A stretch of DNA of 64,000 bases from Holophagales bacterium (GCA_009837885.1 VXSP01000030.1:1-64000), one strand, 5' to 3'. Counted from the stretch's first letter, positions 45,781 to 54,646 are shown. Notes: generated by a model not told the origin, from the letters alone. Numbers and translations are program-made.

Positions 45781-48020
45781 CCGGACCGTCCAGCGAAACG
45801 GCAACGCCGTCGCTCTCCTACGTCGTACCGACGATCGGCGTCTCGGGGCACCTGGAGAAATGCCTGGCTTCGATCTACCGGGACGGTGAACGGCTCGATG
45901 GACCGTCGGAGCTGGTCGTCGTCCGGCAGGCGCCGGTTGCCGGAGGCAGCGGTGATGTCGGGGGGTCGGCGGCGCTGAGCGATTTGTGCCGGCGGCTGGC
46001 GGCGGCGCGGCCGGGGGCGATCGACGGGCCGGCGCGGATCGTCGAACTGCCGCGACCCGTCGGGTTCGCTCGCGCGGTGAACGACGGGATCGCGATCAGC
46101 GGCGGCGACTGGGTCGCGCTGGTGAACGACGACGTCGTGCTGGAGGCGGGGTGGTCGCGGCGGCTGCTTGATGCGGCGGCGGCTGCTTCGGGCGTGGCCG
46201 CGGCGCAGGGGATCAACGTGGCGGCTGGTGGCGGCGGTGGGGGCGAGGGCGACGGCGGGGATGAACGCGTCGACGGCGCCGGTCTCGCGTGGAATCGCCG
46301 CTGGCAGGCGGTCCAGCTCGGCCGCGGGGAGGCCACACACTGGAGCGGTGCCGGCCTGACGGCCGGCGCGTCTCCTGGCCGCCTTCGGCGGCAGCCGGCG
46401 GGGACGCCGGCGCACCCAGTGTGTGACGACCTGCAGAAGGAGTCGCCGTACCCAGTGTGTAACGAGGTTTACGGTGTATCCGCGACCGCGGCGATCTACC
46501 GCCGCGCCGCCCTCGCGAAGGTGAGCGGCGCCGGCGACGTGCTCAGGCCGTTCGAGGAGCGGCTCGACAGCTACTACGAGGACGTCGAGCTCGCGGACCG
46601 GCTGCGAGGCGCCGGCTACCGCGCGCTGCTGGTACCGGCGGCGCGCGCGGTCCACGCCGGTGCGCTCTCGAGCCGGAGCCCGCGGGCCGCCCGGCGCAGG
46701 ACGCGGCGTGTCTACGCGAACCGCCTGCTCGTCCTCGCGCGGCGTCTCGGCCGCGGCTTCTGGCCCCGCCTGCCCGTCGTTCTGGGGCGGGACGTCGTCG
46801 ACGCGCTGAGGCGGCCGAAGACCGCGCCGATGCCGGGCGACCTCGAGCCGCCAGGCATCGTCGACCTGGTGTGGGCCTGGGGCCGCGCCGGGCGGCTGTT
46901 GCCGTGGTTTGTGCACCTTGGCCGAAGTCGTCACACACTGGGTGCGCCGGCGTCCCCGCCGGCTGCCGCCGCAGGCGGCCAGGAACACGCGCCGGCCGAA
47001 GGCCGGCACCGCTCGGAAAGGAGCGAGGCTGACGCCTCGCGCGTTGTTGTCCGTGGGTCAGAAGACCCACGGCTACTGGCCGGCGAGGACGCCGGCGCAC
47101 CCAGTGTGGAGCATCCCGGTATGCGACCGGTCCTCTCCGCGGTCGCACCCCACTGGCACGATGAAGAGCACCTCTCCGTCCTGGTCCGGGACTGGCCCGC
47201 GGACACCCGCTTCGAGCTGATCGTCGTCGACAACGGTTCGGACGGCGACCTCGCTGAGCTGACCGCCGACCGGTCAAACGTCCGTGTTCTGGATCCCGGC
47301 CGGAACCTGGGCTTCGGAGCGGCTGTGAACTGCGGCGTCGCGGACACCGGCGGCGACCTGGTTCTCGTTCTGAACACCGACGCTCACCCCCGGCCGGGAT
47401 CGCTCGAAGCGCTGGTCCGGGGCATGGAACGCCATCCCGACGCGGCCGGTCTTGCGCCCCGGCTGCTCGGCGCGGGCGACGCAGCCCAGGCGGCCTGGCA
47501 GCTCCGGCGGCTGCCGACGCTTCGCACCCTGGCTGGCTACTGCTGCTTCCTCGAGCCCGCGCCGCTACCGGAGCCGGCTGCCGGCGAGCCGATCCAGCAG
47601 CCCGCCGCCTGCGCGCTGCTGCTGCGCCGTTCCGCCTTCGAAAGCGCGGGCGCCATGGACGAACGCTTCTGGCCCGCCTGGTTCGAGGACGTCGACCTGG
47701 CGCGCCGGCTCGCCGACCGCGGCGAACAGGTGCTCTACTGGCCGGAGGCCGTCTTCGGCCACGGGCTCGGCGCCTCGGTGCCCCGGCTGGGCTACGGCGC
47801 GTTCCTTGCCGCGTACTACCGGAACCTGGACCGCTACGCCCGCAAGCACCATGGTGGCGGCGCCGCACTGCTGTTGCGTCTCGTGCTGGTCGCCGCGACG
47901 CTGCTCCGCATCGGTGTGTTGCCGCTTCGCCGTCCGCGGCGGGCTCGTGGTCGTGGTGAGGCGTTTGCCGGGTTGTGGCGGCTGGCGGTCGCGGCTGTGA
48001 CGGGTTGGGGAGACCGGTGA
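45777..48020 (+). CDS. Fused double GT2 glycosyltransferase interrupted by two palindromic repeats
   Basis: One open frame of 747 residues contains two family-2 glycosyltransferases. Domain A (about 10-385) has NDGIAISGGDWVALVNDDV and a later YYEDVELADRLRGAGY. Domain B (449-747) has LIVVDNGSDGDLAEL, VLVLNTDAHPRPGS and WFEDVDLARRLADRG. Both resemble rhamnosyltransferase-type enzymes that build surface glycans. A dispersed palindromic element adds about 31 residues inside domain A (near 186-217). A second, composite one encodes the linker 385-445. The start is TTG 45777 in a TTGA overlap with the upstream stop. ATG 47121, preceded by GGAG at 9-nt spacing, could still start domain B as a separate protein, so this may be two ancestral genes joined by the repeat. 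Whether domain A still folds is uncertain. Confidence 0.75.
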   Translation: MTGPSSETATPSLSYVVPTIGVSGHLEKCLASIYRDGERLDGPSELVVVRQAPVAGGSGDVGGSAALSDLCRRLAAARPGAIDGPARIVELPRPVGFARAVNDGIAISGGDWVALVNDDVVLEAGWSRRLLDAAAAASGVAAAQGINVAAGGGGGGEGDGGDERVDGAGLAWNRRWQAVQLGRGEATHWSGAGLTAGASPGRLRRQPAGTPAHPVCDDLQKESPYPVCNEVYGVSATAAIYRRAALAKVSGAGDVLRPFEERLDSYYEDVELADRLRGAGYRALLVPAARAVHAGALSSRSPRAARRRTRRVYANRLLVLARRLGRGFWPRLPVVLGRDVVDALRRPKTAPMPGDLEPPGIVDLVWAWGRAGRLLPWFVHLGRSRHTLGAPASPPAAAAGGQEHAPAEGRHRSERSEADASRVVVRGSEDPRLLAGEDAGAPSVEHPGMRPVLSAVAPHWHDEEHLSVLVRDWPADTRFELIVVDNGSDGDLAELTADRSNVRVLDPGRNLGFGAAVNCGVADTGGDLVLVLNTDAHPRPGSLEALVRGMERHPDAAGLAPRLLGAGDAAQAAWQLRRLPTLRTLAGYCCFLEPAPLPEPAAGEPIQQPAACALLLRRSAFESAGAMDERFWPAWFEDVDLARRLADRGEQVLYWPEAVFGHGLGASVPRLGYGAFLAAYYRNLDRYARKHHGGGAALLLRLVLVAATLLRIGVLPLRRPRRARGRGEAFAGLWRLAVAAVTGWGDR
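46334..46425 (+). repeat. Dispersed palindromic repeat, copy 3, inside a coding region
   Basis: The copy is bounded by perfect 10-bp inverted ends (CACACACTGG at 46334-46343, CCAGTGTGTG at 46416-46425). Inside are GCCGGCC-TGAC-GGCCGGC (46350-46367), a GCCGCC/GGCGGC hairpin and the core GCCGGCG/CGCCGGC hairpin. A further ACCCAGTGTGTAAC tail follows near 46452. It is translated in frame within the first GT2 domain. Confidence 0.85.
46930..47109. repeat. Dispersed palindromic repeat, copy 4: composite with inverted ends
   Basis: A left copy in reverse orientation (46930 to about 47007) and a short right copy in forward orientation (47078-47109) face each other as inverted repeats. Between them are two more perfect stems: GCGAGGC-TGAC-GCCTCGC (47023-47040) and CCGTGGGTC-AGAA-GACCCACGG (47051-47072). 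The roughly 180-bp unit looks like a small non-autonomous element and lies exactly between two glycosyltransferase domains, translated through. Confidence 0.85.
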
Positions 48021-50218
48021 GTTCCCTGGCGGTCTGCACCGTTACCTGGAACGATGCGGTAGATCTACCGCACCTCTTCGACGCTCTCGCGACGCTCCAG
48101 GGGCCCCCGTTCCGGCTGATCGTCGTCGACAACGCGAGCACCGACGGCACGGTGAAGGCGGCGCGCGATTGCGCCGAAGGAGCGGACTTTCCGGTAGAGG
48201 TGATCGCGCTCGATGAGAACATCGGCTTCGCCGGCGGCCTGAACCGGGCGCTCGAAAGCGCGTTCGCGAGCGACCCGCGGCCCGAGTGGGTGCTGAGCCT
48301 GAACGCCGACGCATGGCCGGCGGCCGACTACCTGGAGCGGTCGATCGAGAGCGCGCGCCGGTTCACGAGCGAGGAGCGGCCGGTGGGCGCCGTAACGGGG
48401 AGGCTGGTGAGGGCGGAACCCGGGTCGCGCGTCTCCGCGCCAGCCGCGTCACAGTCCGAGCGGCCGTCCGCGGGCGGTCGGATGTCAGGCCGGCGCACCG
48501 ACAGGCACATCATCGACGCCTGCGGCATGGCGCTGACCCGTAGCTGGCGCCACGTCGATCGCGGCTCCGATCAGGCCGACCACGGCCAGTACGCGGTTAC
48601 CGAGCGGGTGTTCGGCGGCACCGGCGCCGCGACTCTGTTCCTGGGCGCGGCGCTCCGGGACGTGGCGATCGACGGACGCGTCCTCGACGACGACTTCCAC
48701 TCCTACCGGGAGGACGCCGAACTCTGCTTCCGGCTGCAGGAACGGGGCTGGCAGGTGCTCTACGAACCGCGCGCCCGCGCGGTGCACCGCCGCGTCAACC
48801 TCGCGCGGCGGCGGCGACAGATGTCGCCGGAGGTCAACTTCCACTCCCTCAAGAACCGCTACCTGCTGCAGTACTACCACCGCAGCCTCGCCGATCTGCC
48901 GCGCACCTTCCTGGCGACCGCGATCCGCGAACTGGGCATCGTCACCTACGTCCTCCTTCGGGAACGGTCGTCGCTCGCTGCCTGGGGATGGCTGTGGCGG
49001 CACCGCCGCCGGCTGCGCGAGCGGCGCCGCCTGATCCGGTCCCGTCGTCTCGTCCCCGCCCGCGCGACCGCGCGCTGGTTCGGGCGCGCCGCGCTGCCCG
49101 CGGACCCCGAGCGGCCGCGGATCCTGATGCTCGGCAGCCGCGGCATCCCCGCCAACTACAGCGGCTACGAGACCATGATCGAGGCGCTGGCGCCCCGGCT
49201 GGCCGAGCGCGGCTGGTGGGTCACCGTGTACTGCCGTTCCCACTACGTCGACCGGCGGCTTCGCTCCCACCGCGGCGTGGAGCTCGTCGTCCTGCCTACG
49301 CTCAGAACGAAGTACGGCGACACGCCGGCGCACACCCTGCTCTCCTGCCTCCATGCGACGCTGCTCGCGCGCGGCGCGCGGGCCGCCCTGGTCGTCAACG
49401 GCGCCAATGCGGTGTTTCTACCGCTGCTGTGGCCGCGGCGCATTCGCACCGCCCTGCACGTCGACGGCATCGAGAAGCGGCGGGCCAAGTGGGGCTGGCC
49501 GGGACGCCTGGTCTATGCACTCTCCGAGCGGCTTGCCTGCCTGCTGCCCGGCGTGACGGTGACCGACGCGGACGTGATCGCCGCTCACTACCGCGCCCGC
49601 TACCGGCGTGACTCGACGATGATCCGCTACGGCGTCGAACCCGAACCTCTGCCAGGCCATCCGATCCTCGAAGAACTGGGCCTCGAATCCCGCCGCTACT
49701 TCCTCTACGTCAGCCGCTTCGAGCCGGAAAACAACCCGCACCGGGTCGTGGCGGCCTACCGGCGGGTCGGCGGCGACCTGCCGCTGGTGATGGTCGGCGA
49801 CGCGCCCTACGCCACCGACTTCATCGCAGCAATGAAGCGCGATGCCGATCCGCGGGTGCGGTTCCCGGGGACGGTCTTCGGCGAGGGCTATCGGGGCCTG
49901 CTGTCGTCCGCGCTGGCGACGGTCCACGCCACCGAGGTCGGCGGCACGCATCCGGCGCTGGTCGAGGCGATGGGCTACGGCAACTGCGTGCTGGTCAACG
50001 ACGAACCGGCCAACCGCGAGACGGCGGGCGACGCCGGCGTCTACTTCGACGTCGAGGACCAGGCCTCCCTGGTCGCCGCCTTCGAGTTCGCGCGCGCCGA
50101 CGGGGCGCGGGCTCGCGACCACGGGAAGCGAGCGGCGCGGCGCGCTGAGGAGGAGTACAACTGGGACCTGGTGGCGGACCAGTACGAGGAGCTCTTTCGG
50201 CGCCTCGCAAGGCGTTAG
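48017..50218 (+). CDS. Bifunctional glycosyltransferase: GT2 fused to GT4 (DUF1972-type)
   Basis: This 733-residue fusion begins with a GT2 domain (about 1-340: VCTVTWNDAVDLPHLF, LIVVDNASTDG, VLSLNADAWP, YREDAELCFRLQERGWQ) and continues with a GT4-type transferase from about residue 365 (ILMLGSRGIPANYSGYETM, a signature of rhamnosyltransferases with the DUF1972 N-domain; then LYVSRFEPENNP and the donor-site stretch EVGGTHPALVEAMGYGN). It probably adds two successive sugars to a lipid-linked glycan. GTG 48017 overlaps the preceding stop by 4 nt (GTGA) and has a GGGGAG ribosome binding site, so translation is coupled to the GT2-GT2 gene. The next gene starts 21 bp downstream. Confidence 0.88.
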   Translation: MSSLAVCTVTWNDAVDLPHLFDALATLQGPPFRLIVVDNASTDGTVKAARDCAEGADFPVEVIALDENIGFAGGLNRALESAFASDPRPEWVLSLNADAWPAADYLERSIESARRFTSEERPVGAVTGRLVRAEPGSRVSAPAASQSERPSAGGRMSGRRTDRHIIDACGMALTRSWRHVDRGSDQADHGQYAVTERVFGGTGAATLFLGAALRDVAIDGRVLDDDFHSYREDAELCFRLQERGWQVLYEPRARAVHRRVNLARRRRQMSPEVNFHSLKNRYLLQYYHRSLADLPRTFLATAIRELGIVTYVLLRERSSLAAWGWLWRHRRRLRERRRLIRSRRLVPARATARWFGRAALPADPERPRILMLGSRGIPANYSGYETMIEALAPRLAERGWWVTVYCRSHYVDRRLRSHRGVELVVLPTLRTKYGDTPAHTLLSCLHATLLARGARAALVVNGANAVFLPLLWPRRIRTALHVDGIEKRRAKWGWPGRLVYALSERLACLLPGVTVTDADVIAAHYRARYRRDSTMIRYGVEPEPLPGHPILEELGLESRRYFLYVSRFEPENNPHRVVAAYRRVGGDLPLVMVGDAPYATDFIAAMKRDADPRVRFPGTVFGEGYRGLLSSALATVHATEVGGTHPALVEAMGYGNCVLVNDEPANRETAGDAGVYFDVEDQASLVAAFEFARADGARARDHGKRAARRAEEEYNWDLVADQYEELFRRLARR

Positions 50219-50239
50219 ACTCCCGGCCGAGCCGGAGTC

Positions 50240-51679
50240 ATGCTCAAGCAGCGCGTTCGCCTTCAGACGGCCCTGATCCTGACCCTCGACCTCTCCCTGG
50301 TCGTGGCGGCCTTCTTCCTCGCCTACTGGATCCGCAGCGGTCTCTTCCCGCTTGTGCTGCCGGGGCTGTACCCGCAGCCGTTGTATCCGTTGAGCGACCA
50401 CCTGCCGCTGCTGCCGCTGGCCCTCGTGACCTGGGGAGCGCCGCTCGTCTTCACGCGGCGCTACCGCTCGCACCGTACGGCCGATCTGAAGACCGAGGCG
50501 ACCGCGATCCTCAAGGTCGCGGCGATCGCCACGCTCCTCACGCTGTTCGCGGTCTTCGTCCTGCGGCTCGACCAGCTCCTGATCCAGGACAGCCTCAGCA
50601 GAACCTGGCTGCTCCTGTTCACCGGTCTCGCCTTCCTCCTGCTGCTGGCGGACAAGATCGCGCTGCGTCTGGTCTCGCGCGACATGCGGCGGCATGGACT
50701 GAACCAGCGGACGGTGCTCATCGCCGGCGCGCCTGAAGCCGCGGCGCAGCTCGCGGAGTCGATCGAGGACCACCCCCATTGGGGCCTCCAGATCATCGGC
50801 CTTGTCCACACCGATGGCAGCCGCTCCGAAGACGCCCCCGCGGAGGTCCTGGGCAACATGGACGACGTGCTGCGCATCGTCTCGGAACACGTGGTGGACG
50901 ACGTGTTCTTCACCGTCACGCCCCACGACCTACCCGCGCTCAAGGACATCATCGATGGCCTGCAGGAACAGGGCATCCGGACCCGTATCGCGCTCGATCT
51001 GCTGCCGCCGGCGCACAGCAAGGTCGACCTCGAGTACCTGGACGGGCGACCGGTCGTCACGCTGTCGCCGGCGCCCTCGAACTTCCTTCTGCTGCTGTTC
51101 AAGCGTGCCTACGACTTCAGCCTCGGCGCAGCCCTCCTGGTCGTCAGCCTGCCGGTGATGCTGATCCTGGCCCTCCTGATCAAGGTGACCTCGTCCGGTT
51201 CCGTGCTCTACCGGCAGACCCGTTGCGGCCTGAACGGCCGCCGCTTCACGATGTACAAGCTCCGCACGATGGTCGCGGACGCCGACCAGAGGAAACGCGA
51301 GCTGGAGCACCTGAACACGATGGACGGCCCCGCGTTCAAGATGCGCGGCGACCCGAGGATCACGCCGCTCGGGCACTACCTGCGCAAGTTCAGCCTGGAC
51401 GAGCTGCCCCAGTTCTGGAACGTGGTGCGGGGCGACATGAGCCTGGTCGGCCCAAGACCGCTCGAGGAGAAAGAGCCCTACACCCGGCGGCAGCGGCGGC
51501 GGCTCTCGATGAAGCCCGGCATCACCTGCCTGTGGCAGATCAGCGGCCGAAGCGATCTCGACTTCGACCGCTGGATGGAACTCGACCTCGAGTACATCGA
51601 TACGTGGTCGCCGCGGCTGGACTTCGTGATTCTGCTGAAGACCATTCCGGCGGTGTTGAGCCGGCGCGGGGCTTCATAA
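50240..51679 (+). CDS. Polyprenyl-phosphate sugar phosphotransferase (WbaP/WcaJ-like)
   Basis: This is the initiating enzyme of a surface polysaccharide, transferring a sugar phosphate to undecaprenyl phosphate. At 479 residues it has the full long-form architecture: about four N-terminal membrane spans (residues 10-145), a CoA-binding-like central domain (about 150-270), a further membrane segment (KRAYDFSLGAALLVVSLPVML, 288-310) and the catalytic bacterial sugar transferase domain. In that domain KLRTMV, KFSLDELPQFWNVVRGDMSLVGPRP and KPGITCLWQISGRSDLDFDRW are unmistakable. It is the last gene of the glycosyltransferase operon, 21 bp after the GT2-GT4 fusion. The identity of the first sugar cannot be read from sequence. 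Confidence 0.95.
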   Translation: MLKQRVRLQTALILTLDLSLVVAAFFLAYWIRSGLFPLVLPGLYPQPLYPLSDHLPLLPLALVTWGAPLVFTRRYRSHRTADLKTEATAILKVAAIATLLTLFAVFVLRLDQLLIQDSLSRTWLLLFTGLAFLLLLADKIALRLVSRDMRRHGLNQRTVLIAGAPEAAAQLAESIEDHPHWGLQIIGLVHTDGSRSEDAPAEVLGNMDDVLRIVSEHVVDDVFFTVTPHDLPALKDIIDGLQEQGIRTRIALDLLPPAHSKVDLEYLDGRPVVTLSPAPSNFLLLLFKRAYDFSLGAALLVVSLPVMLILALLIKVTSSGSVLYRQTRCGLNGRRFTMYKLRTMVADADQRKRELEHLNTMDGPAFKMRGDPRITPLGHYLRKFSLDELPQFWNVVRGDMSLVGPRPLEEKEPYTRRQRRRLSMKPGITCLWQISGRSDLDFDRWMELDLEYIDTWSPRLDFVILLKTIPAVLSRRGAS

Positions 51680-51683
51680 GCGG

Positions 51684-51763
51684 AGCCGGCCTGCGGCCGG
51701 TGCTGTTACTTGGCCGCCTGCGGCGGCCGGCCGGCGGGGACGCCGGCGCACCCAGTGTGCGAC
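51684..51763 (+). repeat. Dispersed palindromic repeat, copy 5 (full length)
   Basis: Three successive hairpins: CCGGCC/GGCCGG, GGCCGCC-TGC-GGCGGCC and GCCGGCG/CGCCGGC, then ACCCAGTGTGCGAC. It fills the convergent gap between the sugar phosphotransferase and ricT and ends 2 bp from the ricT stop codon. A bidirectional terminator role is possible but there is no T-tract. Confidence 0.85.
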
Positions 51764-51765
51764 GC

Positions 51766-52491
51766 TCAAGTGACGACGGGCAGGGCGCCCTTGCCGGGGC
51801 GCTGGCCGCGGTAGTTGTCGTCTTCGTAGGCGAGGCAGCAGAGCAGGCGGCCGCACTGGCCGGAGATCTTCGACGGGTTCAGGCTGAGCCCCTGGCGCTT
51901 CGCCATCTGGATCGAGATGGGCCGGAAGCCGTCGAGCCAGGTCGAGCAGCAGAGCGTTCGACCGCAGATGCCGACGCCGCCCAGGAGGCGCGCCTCGTCG
52001 CGCGGCCCGACGTGGACGAGACGGACCCTGGTCTTGAAGCGGGACTTCAGGTCCCTCAGCAACTGCCGGAAGTCGACGCGGCGGTCGGCCGTGAAGTAGA
52101 AGGTCGCGTTGCGGCCATCCAGGCTGAAGTCGACCCGCGACACCTTCATCTGGAGGCGAAGCGCGCGGGCCCGCTCCCGGCAGAACGCCTTGCCGCGCAC
52201 CTCGTTCGCGAGTTGCTTCTCCCTGGACGCGCGGTCGGCGTCGTCGGCCCGCCGGATGACCGACCGCGCGCTCGACTTCTGGCACGGCTTGAACACCGGC
52301 ATCGGCGACTTCTCGACCCGGCCGAACGCGGGGCCCGGCTTCATCGACACGATGACTTCGTCACCGCGGGCGAGCAGCTCGCCGCCCGTGCTGCAAAGCG
52401 TCAGGTTCGTTTCCTCGCCGAAGCGGACGCCGACGAACGTGTCCTCCGTGGCGGTCGACTGACCGGCGAAGCTGCAGCCGTTGCAACTCAT
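51766..52491 (-). CDS. ricT: PSP1-domain protein, RicT/YaaT-like
   Basis: This 241-residue PSP1-domain protein resembles RicT (YaaT). In Bacillus RicT, with RicA and RicF, forms an Fe-S-carrying complex affecting RNase Y and phosphorelay; in other phyla the role is unclear. Key features are a cysteine-rich N terminus (MSCNGCSF), the domain core FYFTADRRVDFRQLLRDL and RVRLVHVGPRDEARLLGG, and the double motif CGRTLCCSTWL and CGRLLCCLAYE that probably binds a metal cluster. The gene starts in a 4-nt ATGA overlap with the purD stop, so it is the third gene of an ispH-purD-ricT operon. The gene symbol is by similarity. Confidence 0.88.
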   Translation of the reverse strand: MSCNGCSFAGQSTATEDTFVGVRFGEETNLTLCSTGGELLARGDEVIVSMKPGPAFGRVEKSPMPVFKPCQKSSARSVIRRADDADRASREKQLANEVRGKAFCRERARALRLQMKVSRVDFSLDGRNATFYFTADRRVDFRQLLRDLKSRFKTRVRLVHVGPRDEARLLGGVGICGRTLCCSTWLDGFRPISIQMAKRQGLSLNPSKISGQCGRLLCCLAYEDDNYRGQRPGKGALPVVT

Positions 52492-53786
52492 CGCGGAGGC
52501 CCCGTCCCGGCGTCACCGTCGAGCACCCGGCGTCCGATGTCCGACCGCATCGCCTTCGACGGCCAGCGAATGCGCGCGGCCGCGCCGTAGGCCCGTTCGA
52601 GCGCCTGCCCGAGGTCGTCTCCCACCGCGCAAACGTTGAGGACGCGTCCGCCCGTCGCGATCACGGCACCGCCTCCGTTGCGGCCGGTGCCGGCGTGGAA
52701 GACGACGACGCCCTCACAGGCGCGGGCGTCCTCGATGCCCTGGATCGGGTCTCCCGACGCCGCCTTCCCGGGGTAACCCTGGTTGGCCAGCACGAGACAC
52801 GCGGAGGCGCCGGCGCGGAAAGCGAGTTCCGAGCGTCCGAAGTCGCCGCCGGCGCCGGCAAGGAAGAGGTCGACGGGGTCCTCGTCGAGGCGCAGCAGCA
52901 GCGCCTGAGCCTCCGGATCGCCGAGCCGGACGTTGAACTCGAGCACCTGCGGCCCGTCCGGGCTCATCATCAGGCCGGCGTAGAGGACGCCCGAGAACGG
53001 CGTGCCGTCCGCGGCCATGCCGGCCACGGTGCGCTCCATCACCTCGCGCATGATCAGGTCGACCTCGCCGTCCGAGACGATCCCCGCCGGGCTGTGCGCG
53101 CCCATGCCGCCGGTGTTGAGCCCGGAGTCGCCGTCGCCGATCCGCTTGTAGTCCTTGGAGGTCGCGAGCGGCAGTACCCGGCGACCGTCGCAGAAGCCGA
53201 TGAAGGAGACTTCCTCGCCCGGCACGAAGGGCTCGATCAGGATGCGGGCGCCGGCGTCGCCGAACCGGCGCTCCACGAAGAACTCGTCCAGCGCGGCCTC
53301 GAGCTCGGCAGGCGTGGAGACGATCAGCACGCCCTTGCCCGCGGCCAGGCCGTCCGCCTTGAGCACCGCCGGCAGCCCGAAGCGCTCGGCCGCGCGCCGC
53401 GCGCTCTCCCGGTCGCCGGTGACTTCGAACTCGCAGGTCGGGACGCCGTGCCGGCGCATGAACTCCTTGGCGAAGACCTTGGAACTCTCGAGCCGCGCGG
53501 CGGCCCGGGTGGGGCCGAAGATCGCCAGATCGCGCTCCCGGAAGGCGTCGACCACGCCCAGCGAGAGCGGCACCTCGGGACCGACCACGGTGAGGTCGAT
53601 GCCGCGTTCGGCGGCGAACCGGGCCAGGCCGTCGACGTCCGCGACGTCGAGCGGCACACTCTCACCGCATTCCTCGGTGCCCGGACTGCCGGGCGCGCAG
53701 TAGAGTTCGGTCTCCGGCGAGCGTTCGCGGATGATCCAGCACAGGGCGTGTTCGCGGCCGCCGTTGCCGATGACCAGGACTCTCAG
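52488..53786 (-). CDS. purD: Phosphoribosylamine-glycine ligase, CTG start
   Basis: This ATP-grasp enzyme makes glycinamide ribonucleotide, step two of purine synthesis. The frame reads RVLVIGNGGREHAL at the N terminus, then GPEVPLSLGVVD, FGPT, KADGLAAGKG, the LNTGGMGAHSP loop and FNVRLGDPEAQ, all PurD hallmarks; 432 residues is the normal length. The conserved N terminus is only recovered by starting at CTG 53786. The nearest in-frame GTG is at 53657 and would remove the nucleotide-binding glycine motif. A perfect GGAGG lies 7 nt before the CTG, and the CTG overlaps the ispH stop (CTGA), so initiation is coupled. At the other end the stop overlaps the ricT start. Confidence 0.95.
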   Translation of the reverse strand: MRVLVIGNGGREHALCWIIRERSPETELYCAPGSPGTEECGESVPLDVADVDGLARFAAERGIDLTVVGPEVPLSLGVVDAFRERDLAIFGPTRAAARLESSKVFAKEFMRRHGVPTCEFEVTGDRESARRAAERFGLPAVLKADGLAAGKGVLIVSTPAELEAALDEFFVERRFGDAGARILIEPFVPGEEVSFIGFCDGRRVLPLATSKDYKRIGDGDSGLNTGGMGAHSPAGIVSDGEVDLIMREVMERTVAGMAADGTPFSGVLYAGLMMSPDGPQVLEFNVRLGDPEAQALLLRLDEDPVDLFLAGAGGDFGRSELAFRAGASACLVLANQGYPGKAASGDPIQGIEDARACEGVVVFHAGTGRNGGGAVIATGGRVLNVCAVGDDLGQALERAYGAAARIRWPSKAMRSDIGRRVLDGDAGTGPPR

Positions 53787-54646
53787 GGCGCCGCCTCCAG
53801 GATCGCCGCTTCGACCTCCTCGATCATCGCGTCCGGCGTGGAGGCGCCGGCGGTGACGCCGACGGTGCGGCAGTCCTCGAACCAGGTTCGCCGCAGGTCG
53901 GCCGAGTCATGGACGAGGTGGCTCCTGGGTTCGATCTCCCGGCAGATCTCCCACAGGTGACGGGTGTTCGCGCTGTGCCGGCCGCCGACGACGACGATGC
54001 AGTCGACCTCCGGGTCGGCCGCCAGGGCGCGCGCCGCGTCCTGGTTCTCCTTCGTCGCGTAGCAGATGGTGTCCGCGCGCCCGGCCTCCGCCGCGCGCGC
54101 CTCGATCGCCCGCGCCACCTGCTCGTACTCCTCGCTGTTCAGGGTGGTCTGGTAGAAGATCTTGACCTTCGGGTGGCGCTCGAAATCGATCCGGTCGACA
54201 TCGGCTTCCGTCAGCACGACGTCGTACGCCTGCGGATCGAGATCCCGGGTGTAGCCGATCACCTCGCGGTGCCGGCGGTCGCCGATGAACACCAGGTGGT
54301 AGCCCGCCTCCAGCGCCTGCCGGGCCTCTTCGTGGACGTCGTAGACGAACGGACACGTCGTGTCGACGACCAGGAGGCCCCGTTCCAGCGCCCGCCGGTG
54401 AAACGAGGGCGGCACGCCGTGGGCGGAGAAGACGATCGTCCCGTTCTCGACGCTGTCGAGCGCGTCCGCCGTGCCGAAGCCGAGCTGCACGAGGTCGGAG
54501 ACGACCTGCTCGTTGTGGACCAGTTGACCCAGGATCTGCCCGCGCCGTCCGTCGGCGGCCAGTTTCCGCACCGTGCGATCGGCGATCCGCACGCCGGCGC
54601 AGAATCCGTACTTCTCGGCGCGCCTAAGGGTCAGAGGACCCGTCAT
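53783..54646 (-). CDS. ispH: 4-hydroxy-3-methylbut-2-enyl diphosphate reductase
   Basis: This Fe-S enzyme is the last step of the non-mevalonate isoprenoid pathway, producing IPP and DMAPP. The three cluster-binding cysteines are in place: C16 (GFCAGV), C98 (DTTCPFV) and C195 (DTICYAT). SAHGVPP, GGRHSANTRHL and GVTAGASTPD complete the substrate pocket. At 287 residues it is close to the usual size. ATG 54646 has a GGAAG upstream. It heads the ispH-purD-ricT operon. The product feeds undecaprenyl phosphate, the carrier needed by the neighbouring glycan genes, although the linkage may be fortuitous. Confidence 0.96.
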   Translation of the reverse strand: MTGPLTLRRAEKYGFCAGVRIADRTVRKLAADGRRGQILGQLVHNEQVVSDLVQLGFGTADALDSVENGTIVFSAHGVPPSFHRRALERGLLVVDTTCPFVYDVHEEARQALEAGYHLVFIGDRRHREVIGYTRDLDPQAYDVVLTEADVDRIDFERHPKVKIFYQTTLNSEEYEQVARAIEARAAEAGRADTICYATKENQDAARALAADPEVDCIVVVGGRHSANTRHLWEICREIEPRSHLVHDSADLRRTWFEDCRTVGVTAGASTPDAMIEEVEAAILEAAP

